Of a stretch of 64,000 nt of DNA, positions 12,245 through 22,807 are shown in pieces. This DNA comes from Sporobolomyces roseus (taxonomy: Eukaryota; Basidiomycota; Microbotryomycetes; Sporidiobolales; Sporidiobolaceae), in contig JADILM010000001.1 in assembly GCA_016617785.1 (NCBI GenBank), positions 1,612,001 through 1,676,000 of the forward strand. The letters are read 5' to 3'. A program made the position numbers and the translations under genes. Within the stretch, counting starts at the first letter, position 1. Every line of letters starts with the position of its first letter. A model generated the notes under the pieces. It made no database searches. It was not told the DNA's origin and saw only the letters and a list, made by a program, of their open reading frames with translations.

Positions 12245-13775
12245 CTACTCGTCCTCGTCCATATCTTTGTCCTCATCCTTCTCTTCCTTGTCCCTCAGAG
12301 TCAAAGCGAACCAACCCATTCCTTCCATCTCGACCTTGACCAACTCCGAGTCGTATTCGTCTGGGTAGCAGCACGCGAAATCAAGTTCTGGTAATTCCAT
12401 ACCAAACTCGCTCGCGAGTTTCCTAGCCTTGTGGATACCTCTGAGATTCATCTGATAGTATGCGTCTGCGATCGCCAGGTTGTACCCTTCGAGTAGGTAA
12501 GCGGAGAGAATCTTGATCCCTTTTTCAAACGAGTCGTTGATTTTGATGCCTGAACTTTGAGCGATTTGAGAGACTCGTCGAAGTTTGATCCAGTACGAGA
12601 GAGGATGTCGACAGATATCTCGTACTTCCCATCCTTCCCGATCATCAAACGTCGACATTTCGAACTGAGAAACGAGTAAGGAGTTCGAGGGGTCGAAGCG
12701 TCGTCCGATCTTGCCATAGATCGACCCGAGACTAAGTTGCTTGAGGTGGGGGAGACGTGAAGAGCCGGTGAGAAGGGGGACGAGAGTGTCCCAGTCGAAA
12801 CCGAGAAGATCGCTGAGTTCGAGGTGGGTGAGAGAAACGAGTTGTGCCAAGGCAGATTCGAGTTCGGGCTGAGGGAGGAGGCCGTCGAGTCGGAGATGTA
12901 CGAGGTGTGGGAAGGAAGCGATCGATTCTCCGATAGCTACGTCACGGTCCATAGACGAGAGGGAGAGGAAAGTGAGGGATTCAAAGATGGCGTAGAGTTC
13001 GAGGAGAACTTCGTCGAAAGTGATGTCAGGGTCGTTCGATCCGGGAGTCGACCAGAGGGTGAGGGATTCGAGGGAAGTACAGGCGTTGATGATTATCGAT
13101 ACCGCTAGATTCGTTACTCCAAATCCGTCAATCAACAAAGTTCTAATTTGAGGCAGAGTCCAGTTAATCGGGTTCTCCCAGTCGTCATAGATGTACCAAT
13201 GACCGAGATTAAGCTTTGTGATAGACGGAATGTTTGCGATCCAGGATAAAGTATCTAGTTTGACTTCGAGGTCTTTTGCGACACTGACCGGAAGCTGAAC
13301 GGTCCGGAGTTTGCTGACCATAGGGGAAGCGAGAGTGTTGGTTGGAATCTCGATGTACCATTCAGTCCAGAGTATCTCGAGCGACGGGACGAAGGAGAGG
13401 AGGTGGAGGAAGTCATCGAGATTGAGGGGAGCGATGTCGTCGTAGGCGGTGTACAACTCGAACTCGACGAGTTCAGTACGTTGAGCCAATTCAGGGCGAT
13501 CATCGAGGGTACGAAGGAGACAGGAGAGTCTTGAAGGAGTTTCGATTCGAATTTCGCGATAGAGAGTTTTCTCGTAAATTGGAAGGAGACGTTTCGACGT
13601 GAGAGCACCTTTAGGTCTGTAGGTATTATGTGCTAGGTCGTAGATATGCTGGAGGATCTCGTTCGGTAGAGCTGAAAGGTAGTCCTGAGGATGACGAAAA
13701 GGAGATCAAGGAAAGAAGTGGAGACATAGGAGTGATGGGGCTTACCTTCCCTCCTTTTGTCCGTACTACAGACAT
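12245..13775 (-). CDS. F-box protein with leucine-rich C-terminal part
   Basis: The predicted 489-aa protein has an N-terminal F-box-like segment, LSALPNEILQHIYDLAHN, followed by degenerate leucine-rich repeats such as SLEILW, SITKLNLGHW, SLESLTLW and LVSLTHLELSDL. F-box/LRR proteins usually act as substrate receptors of SCF ubiquitin ligases; the substrate cannot be predicted. Two exons: a 30-nt first exon (13775-13746, MSVVRTKGGK) and 13684-12245. The C-terminus is strongly acidic with a Lys/Glu/Asp run. I chose the ATG at 13775 because an upstream in-frame ATG at 13877 would overlap the start codon of the divergent TLC gene. Expanded families of such proteins are common in basidiomycetes, so orthology is unclear. 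Confidence 0.75.
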
Positions 13776-13875
13776 GACTTCGAGTTGATCAAGAACACGA
13801 GCAAGTGAATGGTAGAGGAAGAAGGAGGAGCGACTTTCACTTCGATCTCGGCAACTCTTTCTTACTCCTCCAAAC
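13776..13875. promoter_or_regulatory. Very short bidirectional promoter, F-box / TLC genes
   Basis: Only about 100 bp separate the chosen start codons of two divergently transcribed genes, so the promoters must overlap. No TATA-like element is evident. Confidence 0.5.
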
Positions 13876-15379
13876 ATGTCGTGGCTTTCCTCTCCCGCCT
13901 TAGCACCACCAGATTGGATCCTACCCGCTGCGCAACCCTTCGCGGATCGAATTGGGCTCTCACAACTAGGGCCGACTCTTCATCTCGCTTTGTACAGTTG
14001 TGTCACTTCATTCGCACTACAAAAGCTTAGTTCACTAGTCAGTCCATTATCGAAGCATTACCCAAAGACTAAGAGAAAGCAGGATGATTGGGATCTACAC
14101 ATCGTGAGCTCCTCTCTCCTCTCCTCCTCTTTCGTTTCTCCACTTCGATCCGATTCGACCTTTACTCCACTTCCCCTCCTCTGATTACCAAGCTAAACAC
14201 ACTCGTTCACTCCTCAGGTCGGTTGGGTATTCTCGTTGTTCGCGGCACCTTTAGCTTTCCATCTCCTTCGAAATCCTTCACCAGAATTGGGTTTCGATCC
14301 TTTGACGGGTAGCGCCTTGAGGGAAGAGCGACTCAGTGCTATCGCTGCTGGGTACTTCGTTTGGGTTCGTACTATCACTTACCATCGCATGTAGATTCAT
14401 GGCTGATGGATGATGAGAGTCGAACAGGATACTTTCGTTTCGGCACTTCACATCAACAGTGCGTTCTACTGATCCCTCATTATTCAGATCTGGACATATG
14501 ACTGATGAGGAGTAATGGTGATCGTTTCCAGCTCAAGGTTTCGGATTCTTCTTACATGGAATCGGATGTTGTATCGCTTTCTCGTTCACTCTGCGTCCTT
14601 TCCTCCTCTGGTGTGGGCCTGCATTCCTCATCGTAAGCTCTCGCCTCGTTCTACAAGTCGCTTTGCAGACCCGCCTGCTGACCTGTTTCTCGCCAACGCT
14701 ATGTCAGTGGGAAGTTTCGACCATCGTAAGCTTTTCATTCCCTTCAGACAGTCAATACGAGCCTCTACTGATCCCTCCACCACCATGACAATGATTAGTT
14801 CCTCAACCTACATTGGTTCCTCGACAAAACCGGACGAACTGGTTCACTCCTTCAAATGATCAATGGTTTCTTCCTCGTGTTTGTCCCTTTCGGCACCCTT
14901 CCTCCCTTCGATCCCTACTCACCCCATTTCCTTTATAGCTCGGCGTATATTGTTTGTCGATTGATCTTTGGAGTCTACAACTCGTTCAAGTTGTTCAACT
15001 TGTTGTTCTCGACGAGTTCAGTCTTGACTAAAGCTACTCAAGAAGGGACTGGGTGGATCAGATACCTCTACCTAGGTACGCCCTGATCTCTTACCTGATC
15101 TGTAAAGAAGGAGTGCTGATCGGAAGGAATGACGAGTGTAGCGATCAATCTCACGATGAATGGTTTGAACTTTTTCTGGTTCAGAGCTATGTTACTCGCT
15201 TTGAGGAAACGGTGAGCTCTTGCTTTCTTACACTCATGACCATGAGGATAGGCTGATCATGATGCGGAGGTCGGGGTTCGTGTAGATTCGTGTCGAGTTC
15301 GAGTGCGGAAGCTAGAAAAGAACCAATCATGATTGATGGCAAGTTGCGATTGGGTAAGGGAGACAAGAAAGGACAGTAG
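13876..15379 (+). CDS. TLC-domain (TRAM/LAG1/CLN8) multi-pass membrane protein
   Basis: The predicted 321-aa membrane protein has several hydrophobic segments and the TLC-type pattern of conserved His in helices, as in FLHGIGCCIAFSFTLRPF and FLNLHWFLDKTGR. TLC proteins of the TMEM56/TLCD type reside in ER or plasma membranes and are linked to lipid handling; the substrate here is unknown. Eight exons: 13876-14103, 14218-14364, 14428-14458 (31 nt), 14532-14632, 14708-14725 (18 nt, WEVSTI), 14799-15075, 15142-15211 and 15286-15379. A further frame-neutral 60-nt intron may exist at 14879-14938. Removing it would place FFLV directly before SAYIVCRLIFGVYNSF and give a more regular helix. The C-terminus is basic and ends KGDKKGQ. 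Confidence 0.78.
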
Positions 15380-15751
15380 GAGGTTTCGAGTGGCGATGAA
15401 TGAGAGCGAGAGAGCAGTACATAGCAGGAATGAGAAGGGAGGTAGACGACACATCTTTCAACGGATGCAATCTTACGTATTTTGTAGTACTGTCTCCGGG
15501 AGGAGACTCGGTGAGACGCGGCAAATCACCGTGAAGACATCCTCGGAAGCGACAATCTTGCAGAGAGCTCGAATCATCCGAATGAACAGATTGCAAAGAT
15601 AACAGCAAGATGCCAGTGGAGCTTCAAAAAAGGACAGAATCGATGGGTAGACGGAAATACGAAAGGTTCGAAATATGGAGCTACATGATATACGTATTGA
15701 CAGAGTGGGCGAAGGCTACATGAGGAAAAGACCGAGAAGTAAGGAAGCGGA
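15380..15751. other. Convergent 3' intergenic region
   Basis: These 372 nt separate the 3' ends of the TLC gene (plus) and the first aspartyl protease gene (minus). No exon-like signal or RNA structure was recognised. Confidence 0.45.
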
Positions 15752-17734
15752 TTAGTAACGCGGTAATGCGATACCGATTCGATTTTGCGATACATCCTGT
15801 TCACGTCCAGAGCACAGGTCAGCCGAGGCTCGGAGCGGGAAGGGAAGCGAAGAGAGACTTACGAAGATCATGAAGGTAGACTTTTCGAACAACGAAAGAG
15901 TCAGCATCGGAGTATTCAGGTCAGTTTTAGCTGAAAGACTCGAGCTCACCTTGAAGAAGATGTCTCCTAGCAACCAAGCATCTCCCAAGTTGAGGTTCTG
16001 TCCAATGATAGCACCCAAGCATCGTGTTGGATCGCTCGCGAGTGGTCCGAGGTTAAAGTCTATGTCCGATGGGACGTCAGCAAGACTCGGGTAGGAGCAG
16101 AGGCAAAATTGAGACGTACCGAGAGGATCGATGTACCATTTGCGAGAGATGAGTCGGTCAAACGTGAATGCGACTTTCGGAGGAGAAGCACAAAGCTTTG
16201 TGCGAAACGAAATTAACGTTAGATGCTATTCCCAGCACGAACGATGGATCATTGAGACTCACGAAAGAGTAGTAGCCGTTGTCTTCTTTACGAGACCTCG
16301 GAATGGAGGCCCAAAACTCGTCGGCAGCGTCGGGAGGAGCCTGATTTCTTGGAAACTCGTTAGCGGCACTTGAGGCAAAGTTGAGAGGTCGCACTTACGA
16401 TAATGAGAGGAGATCCAGAGTCGAAAGCAAAGTTTGCGGCACCCCTCCATGCGTTACGGTTATTGGCCCACACCGACGCTGGATTCGTCGAAGGGATTAG
16501 CTGGACGGAATTGCGAGAGGAGAGACGAATTCGAGCTTACAACGTCCAATCATCCATAGAGTGCGGAACTGCTCATCGATAGCTTTACTGACTGGGTACC
16601 ACTGAACGCCAGATTTGGCGTATCTTCGGTCGTAACCGTTGAACGAAATCTTGGATTGACCGGGATTGCGACTCAATAGGAACGAGAAGAACTCGGAACC
16701 TCCTTGTTGAAAGAGGGTGAAAGGGAATGCGTAGGAGCGTGCCGCAGAGTTGTCGCGGAACGAAAGTCCTACAACACTGTGATTTCAGAAAGTGGGTTTG
16801 GTTTAGTCGAGTCTCGAGTAATGAGTGGGCAAAGACAAGGATCAGAAAAAGGAAAAGAAAAGCTCACCCATCTGCGGCTCGAGAACTGACGGAACTTCCG
16901 ATCGAACTCGCTGCGACGACGTCCTGAGAACTGACAGTGGCTTTACCGATAGTGACCGTGTCCCTCACGAGTAGACCGCTCCCACTCGATCCGCTCGACC
17001 ATGTACTGATCACGTTGAACTTTGTTGCGGCTGCCGTCGAGCTCGCTGTGTAGTCGTATCGAGCTTTACCGTTACAACTTTGGTCGGTGCAAGTCGAGGC
17101 AGTCAATGCGAGATCAGCTGATCCAGTGTCGAAGTAGACGTTGAAGGATTGTGGTGGAGAGCCAACGGTGAGAGGACCCGACCAAACTAGGTACGAGGAG
17201 AATCAGAGGAGGAGAATCAGTTTCGAGCAAAACCTTCGATGAATTCAAAGCGAACGTTGACATACGAGACTGTCCATCGTCAGACAAGGGCAGTAAGGCT
17301 GTGTCTCTCTTTGCGAGCTCTTTGGAGGAATTTGTAGGGCGATATCGTATCTGAGAATATCAGACAATCGCAAGAGGTCAGCTTGCGAAATCTACCTGAC
17401 TCCTTTCGCTCGCTGCCGAAGAGCTCTCGACTCACAGTATTGTATTTGCTGTTGATCCAATAGTCTCTGGTCAGTCATAGGTGATAAGGGCGAAGCAGGA
17501 ATAGAGGACGAACTTGGTCAATCTGAGTCGTTCAGCATCTAAAGCTTCAATAGAGACGCTGCCGTCTGCTTGTCGAAATCCAACATCTCGTCTGTGAGCA
17601 TTCGATACCATCAGCGCTCAGAACGAGGAGAGGGAGAGCCAGAAGACATACCTTTGCAGCGGTACCTCGAATCTACGACTTTGAGCTACTCCTACGAAAG
17701 GCAAGATCAAAGCGATTGATGACGGGATCAGCAT
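15752..17734 (-). CDS. Secreted pepsin-like aspartyl protease (family A1), intact copy
   Basis: This is a pepsin-fold aspartic protease of about 412 aa. It starts with a signal peptide (MLIPSSIALILPFVGVAQS); I prefer this ATG at 17734 over an in-frame ATG at 17806 because it puts the signal at the N-terminus. Catalytic motifs are FNVYFDTGSADL and FAFDSGSPLIIA, with GVVGLSFRD and LGAIIGQNLNLGDAWLLGD between and after. Twelve exons: 17734-17652, 17591-17514, 17466-17436 (31 nt), 17350-17266, 17186-16868, 16776-16541, 16478-16399, 16340-16263, 16195-16120, 16059-15950, 15880-15863 (18 nt, STFMIF) and 15796-15752. No GPI or transmembrane tail is seen. The defective tandem copy downstream of its start (18487-20652) shares most intron positions, so the pair arose by local duplication. 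Confidence 0.88.
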
Positions 17735-18486
17735 GATAGCGGGATGGTCGGGGAGTGTAGTAGAGAGATGGAGAGAAGAGAAGAAGGAAGGGAGGAGAGC
17801 TCGCAAAGCCGAAGATGTTGATTGATCATTTCAAGTTGCCGCTCGAAAAGGTTTTACGAGACGCACGAGACAGTGGCATTACGATAATTACACTGATCGA
17901 AACGCTCGTGGAAACGAAAGTTTCCTTAGTTTACTAACATCTTTGTCTGAGAGAGGAAGGAGTCAAACCTCGGATCCTTCCAAAGAGGCAAGAAGGAGGT
18001 GCGACATTCATTTTCGCAAATCAGGAGAGCGACACAGCGAGCACCGGTGACACTATGCGCATGCGAATTCATCTTGAGTGGGAGGTGAGAGTCTGCTGTC
18101 GACAGTCGAAAGGTCTACTCAGCAGAAGTGCCCGTTACCCGCTCTCCGCTCTTCCAAGCAGAACCGGCTAACAAGAGCCACGAGAGAGGCCCACGGTACG
18201 ATTAAAGAGCGGGAGTCGAGGTTGTGAGAGAAGATGGCAAAAGATCGAAGTCGTCCAGCTCGAACCGGCGAAGTTCCAACATGGAGAGAGCTACCTCTCC
18301 AGATCAAGTACCGATAATCAAGGTCATTGCCGAGGTCGTGACAAGATATAGATTGATGGGACTGCGTAGCACTGTGGGTATCGAGAGGAAGGACGGGAGG
18401 CAGAGAAAAAAGCGTCGGGAGAGAGTTGCGGGAGGGAGTGAAGAAGGGCATAAGTCTACATCAACTTTGGTTTGGCTATACCGATC
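17735..18486. other. Intergenic between tandem protease copies
   Basis: These 752 nt should hold the promoter of the intact protease gene and the decayed 3' end of the upstream copy. Open frames on both strands lack splice structure and family features. I see nothing else here. Confidence 0.4.
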
Positions 18487-20652
18487 CTAGGTACAGATAC
18501 GTCCTATGTACCACAAGCGAGAGGTAGTCAGCAAGATGGACGGAGAGTTGCGCTATGAGAAGGCAGAAACTCGTCGAAGAAGTCCGGAAGTCCGTTCATC
18601 GACTCGGGACGAGCTACGGTGTACGAAAGAGGGAAGTGAGGCGAGAGTGGAAACGCGAGCTTACGAAGATGAGTAGCCAGGACTGAAAACCCGGTCAACA
18701 ATGGAAAAGTCAGTCTCTCGATATTTCGAATCTGAAGGCGTCGACTCACCTTGAAGAAAGCTTCCCCGATAACCCACGACGAGTATAGATCCAAGTCTTG
18801 TCCGACGAGAGCACCGAGGCAACGGGTCGTATCGTTCGCGACTGATCCGATGTTGAAGTCTGTAGCCGAACGAGGTCACCAGTTGAACGAATGGACTCTT
18901 CAGTAGACGAGGCAAATGGCTCACCTTCCGCATTGATAGGAAAGCGTTGAGCAGTATTCCCGAAGCTCAGCTCGATGACAGGAGGATTGTCGCAGGGCTG
19001 TGAAAGCAGCGAATAATCAGATTCAACGTTCGGAAATGCGGCAAGAGAAATGGGGAGCCTACGTAGCTGTAGTAACCCGATCCTTCAGCTCGACTTCCGG
19101 AGAATCTTGATCAGAATTCAGCTGCAGCATCGGGAGGAGCCTATTTCGAAAAAGAGAGATATGAGCGAAGTTCTCGTTTCTGAGTAGAAAGCAGCAAGAC
19201 TTGCAATGATGAGCGATGATCCAGAATCCAGGATAAAGTTGTCTCGTCCGTCCCAAGCCTGAGTCCCATTGATGAAAGCGGTAGCTATAGAATTCGAAAG
19301 CAACGTCAGTCTCGTCCTGAAGGATCAAACGAAAAGCGTGCTCGTCAGACTCACATTGGCCGATCTGCCAGAACGTCCTCCATGAGCTATCCGGGTCCTT
19401 CGCGACAGGGTACCATGAGGGAGTTGAACCGACAATATTGCGATCGATTCCGAAGGTGAGACGACTTTTGCCCGCTATGCGACTGAGAAGCATGCTGAAC
19501 GATCGAGATCCACCTTGCTGGAAGAGAGTAAACGGGAAGGAGTAGGATCGAGCGGTACTGAGATCTCGGAAACCCAATCCGACACTGCAGAGAGACAACA
19601 GCGAAAGTCAGCATCTTGAGCCATGTGAGAATCTGCAAATATAAGAATCTGCAAATAAAGGGAACCCTGACTTACACGCTGCGAGAGAGGAAGAGACGAG
19701 AGGAGGATGTCAGCCGAGTTCGGTAAGGAGGAAGAGAAAGCGAAGCTTACCCGTCACTCGCTCGACCCGCAACAGAAGACCCGATTATCTCCTGGGCGAC
19801 GACGTCTTGATTTGCGACAGTTGAGGATCCGATTGTGACGGTGTCTCGGACGAGGAGCCTGCGTGAAGCACTCTGATCAACTTTCGAGCTCGTCGAAGAA
19901 CAGGGCAGAAACTTACCCGCTTCCCGCAGTTCCTTCGTGCCAAGCGCTCGTAACCGAGAACGCGGTTCTATTCGCTGTCGTACTAGCTGTAACGTTGTAA
20001 TGAGCCTCCTTCTGCGTGCAAGAGACGTCGGTACAGAACGCTCCGGGTAACGAAAGATCTGCCGAAGCGGTATCGTAATAGACGTTGAAAGATTGAGGTG
20101 GAGTACCGACAGAGATGGAGGAAGTCCATACTAGAGGGAAAGCGAGTGAGTGAAAAGGACGAGACGAGACCGGAGAGAAGGCTTACACGATTTTCCGTCG
20201 TAATCCAAATATCGAGTATTGGCTCGTTTCTCGAGCGCATATGAAGCGTTGTGCGCTGACCAGAACGACAAAGAGTGCTGAAAAATGGTCAAACGGGTCA
20301 GCTTTAAGCGTCTTTCGTCAAATTAGCAACTCACAGCAGCATATTTGCTGTTTCGACGAAACGAGCAACCTTGTCAGCTTAGCCTGACCTCCGTCGATCC
20401 TGCAGGACAAGAGTCGAAGAACGGACGTACGCAGTCAACCTCTCTCTTTCTTCCTCAAGGGCTTGCATATTGATGGATCCGTCTCGCCTGCGAAACTCGG
20501 TATCTCGTCTGAATGGCGAAAGCGAGTCAGCTCATTCAGAAGCAGCGAGACTCAGAGAGAGAGACTAACCTAGCGAGAGTGATCTCCGTCGATTTGGCGA
20601 GGAAAGTCGCCAGGACTGTCGCGAATAAGACGAGAGTTTGAGATGGGTGCAT
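18487..20652 (-). pseudogene. Second pepsin-like aspartyl protease copy, disrupted
   Basis: This tandem paralogue matches the intact protease exon by exon. It keeps a signal-like start (MHPSQTLVLFATVLATFLA), GTPPQSFNVYYD, GLGFRDLSTARSYSFPF, NFILDSGSSLII, and CLGALVGQDLDLYSSWVIGE followed by an 18-nt exon (SWLLIF). Four things suggest decay. The first catalytic motif reads DTAS instead of DTGS (near 20070). The intron after SLII begins GCAAGT instead of GTAAGT (19204). The next exon reads APPDAAAEF and then TGA (19111-19113), where the intact copy has Trp. The final exon bears no resemblance to the intact C-terminus. It also has an extra intron before LLVRDTVTIG and a long composite intron with a possible 3-nt exon at 19676-19678. 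If translated it would stop before the C-terminal third of the fold. Confidence 0.8.
19629..19657. repeat. 13-bp direct repeat inside pseudogene intron
   Basis: GAATCTGCAAATA occurs at 19629-19641 and again at 19645-19657, separated by 3 bp. It lies in the unusually long intron of the disrupted protease copy. A local tandem duplication is the simplest explanation. Confidence 0.8.
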
Positions 20653-21244
20653 ATCAGGGTATGGGAAGCGAGAGCAGGGGGGAAAGGGCGCGAGGTGAAC
20701 GAGAAAGAGAAAAGAAGAGAAAGAGAAGAGATGCGTGAAGAGTAGAAAGTCGAGATTGATCGAAGGCGAGAGAAACTTGCGAACCTGCAGAAAACTCGCG
20801 AGAGGAGGCGAAAGCTGAGAAACAAGGGAGTGAGTACAGGGATTTGCGAAGGGATCTGCGGTGTAGAGACGGGACTCACTCGTAGTACTCGAGTCGGGGA
20901 AGAGTTCATTAGACGGTAGAGGAAGGAGCGAAAGATGAGATTCTCCAAAAGGAGGATTTCGAGACATTTGGTCTGGACCACTCGAGGAGTCGAGAAGCGA
21001 GAGCGAGCTGTACGAAGCTAAGCCAGGAGAAAAGCGCGGTGCAAGCACAAGCAAGGAGGAGCTTGGTGGTAACGAGAGAAAGGTCGGTAGGGCGAGAAAG
21101 GAGGGTCTGTGAGAAAAGGGGGGAGACGAAGCCACATCTCGTTCAGAAGCGAGAGGCGATGTATCCTCAGCGTCGGATCGTGAGCGTATCGTTCTGGATC
21201 CGACGTCGACATGTGTACTTTGCTTACCATTTCCAAGCGTACGT
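20653..21244. other. Intergenic upstream of the disrupted protease
   Basis: These 592 nt lie between the protease pseudogene start and the 3' end of the BRCT gene. A long frame runs in phase into the protease ATG, but it is Ser/Pro/Leu-rich, lacks conserved features and would bury the signal peptide. I treat it as 5' leader or promoter sequence. Confidence 0.4.
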
Positions 21245-22807
21245 TCACTTCAAGCGTTTCTTCGTCTCTTCTCCTTTCTTCGAAATTTCACCTTCGCTCT
21301 TTCTCTTCCCACGACTTCCTGTGACTCTCGATTTCCTCGTGGCGTAGAATCCATTCTGTCCATGTTCCATAACGCAAAGTCCATCTCGAATTGTCGAGTT
21401 CGGATCAGGCGAGTGAAGCGATGAGAGCAGAATTTCGGCGGAGATTGCTGGAAAATTCGAAGGTGAAACGTGGCTCTGAACTTGCGCGGAGAAGCGGGAA
21501 GCGAAGAAAGGCGAGCAATCGGAAACTGGTGGATTTGAGGAGGAAGGAATTGGTGCGTTGCGAAGTTGAGAGGGAGAAGATTCGTTTGGCTTCGTACCCT
21601 CGAGAGTCGGAGAGCGAGGGTGTTGATCTGAGGGATTGATCAAGGAGAACGTGACTTTGGGAGTGAACCTGAGAGGAAACAAAGGCGAAAGTCAGCTTCG
21701 AAGGGGGACAGAGGCAGGATTATAGGCACTCACATCTCCTTCGTTGGCGCCTCAGTTTCAACTTCAGCTACGCTCATGTCGTACGAATTCGAAGGTTCTG
21801 CTCGTTCTGAAATATTCGGCGTATCTTGCGATTCGACAATTTCCGTTTCGTCTTTCAAGCTTGAGATGCCTTCCACGCTTTCGATCGCTTCCTCACCTTT
21901 GAGATCGTGCTCACCGAGCTGTAGGTTCTGCTCAATCTGATCTGAACCTGTGGTGAGAAGAAGCTCGGGATAAGAATTCGATTGATGGTTGCCGAAAATA
22001 CCCTCAGTCTCGACCTGGTCGTCAGAACTGCTGGACGGATCGTTTGCTTCTGGTTGTGGCTGACGGTTTGAACGAGTCTCATTCCTCGTGTGGCTCGGAT
22101 CTGACGGAACGATGAAGGTTCGAGAGTGCATCTTGAGGATTCTTCGAGGTAAGAAACGTTTGACGTTGCGAGGAACGGGTTCGACTGTGTGAGAAGCAGG
22201 CAGGGGAGCTTGACTAGATGAGGAAGGGCTGCGCGAACGAGTCTATATCAGTAGACATGACCGAATTTGAGGCAGAGACTCGACGAACTGGAGAAGAAGT
22301 CGAGCAACCTCTGCTGCCGAATCTGACGAGTCTCCTTCTGTCTCTTCATCATTCACGACACTGGGACCTACAGCATCTCCTTCTCGAGCCACTCGACCCA
22401 CGAATTCAGGGTGCGCTTGATCGACTTTCTGAGGGGAATCGTTTGAAGCTTCGAGATCCGCGTAGAGGTACGGTTCAATATTGACTTGTCGTTGCTGCTT
22501 GATCGATTCGAATATCCAGCTTTCATGAATCACGTCGATTTCTATAGCTCTGAGCCTGCTCTGAGTCCGGAGTGAGATTGGTTGAGTGATAAGCGAGAAG
22601 GAAAGGAACTCACCTTTCAATCAGTTCGCAGTGACGCCAATAACTTCCAAAGTGCATCTGTACATGATCTGCTGTGTCTGCTGTGGCCATTTGTCCTCCG
22701 TGGTGACACCAGCTTGCTCTTGTTGATGGAGGAATTTGAGGAGAGAAGAAAGCAGTCAACTCGGTGAATAGACGAGGCGGAGTAGCGTCCATTGATGTGT
22801 ATAGCAT
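21245..22807 (-). CDS. BRCT-domain protein, otherwise uncharacterised
   Basis: The predicted 463-aa protein has one N-terminal BRCT-like domain: LFTELTAFFSPQIP, a GG-containing segment (HHGGQMATADTADHVQMHF), then DVIHESWIFESIKQQRQV with the conserved Trp of the last helix. BRCT domains bind phosphopeptides or pair with other BRCTs, usually in DNA repair, checkpoint or telomere proteins. The remainder is acidic, Ser-rich low complexity and ends in a basic nuclear-localisation-like tail (GKRKSEGEISKKGEETKKRL). Exons: 22807-22614, 22555-22262, 22213-21734 and 21668-21245. The start could be 22807 or 22792, five codons apart. The donor after exon 2 (GTCATG) is weak, but the frame is supported on both sides. 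A Rap1-like or checkpoint role is possible, but no Myb or second BRCT domain is visible. Confidence 0.7.

Noticed and set aside
15752..20652. Protease pair as part of a mobile element or transfer event
   Set aside because: No terminal repeats, target duplications or composition shift were seen; shared intron positions indicate simple local duplication.
20653..21135. Long minus-strand frame running in phase into the protease copy's ATG, suggesting a longer N-terminus
   Set aside because: The added residues are low-complexity Ser/Pro/Leu and would bury a good signal peptide; chance openness in pyrimidine-rich DNA is likelier.
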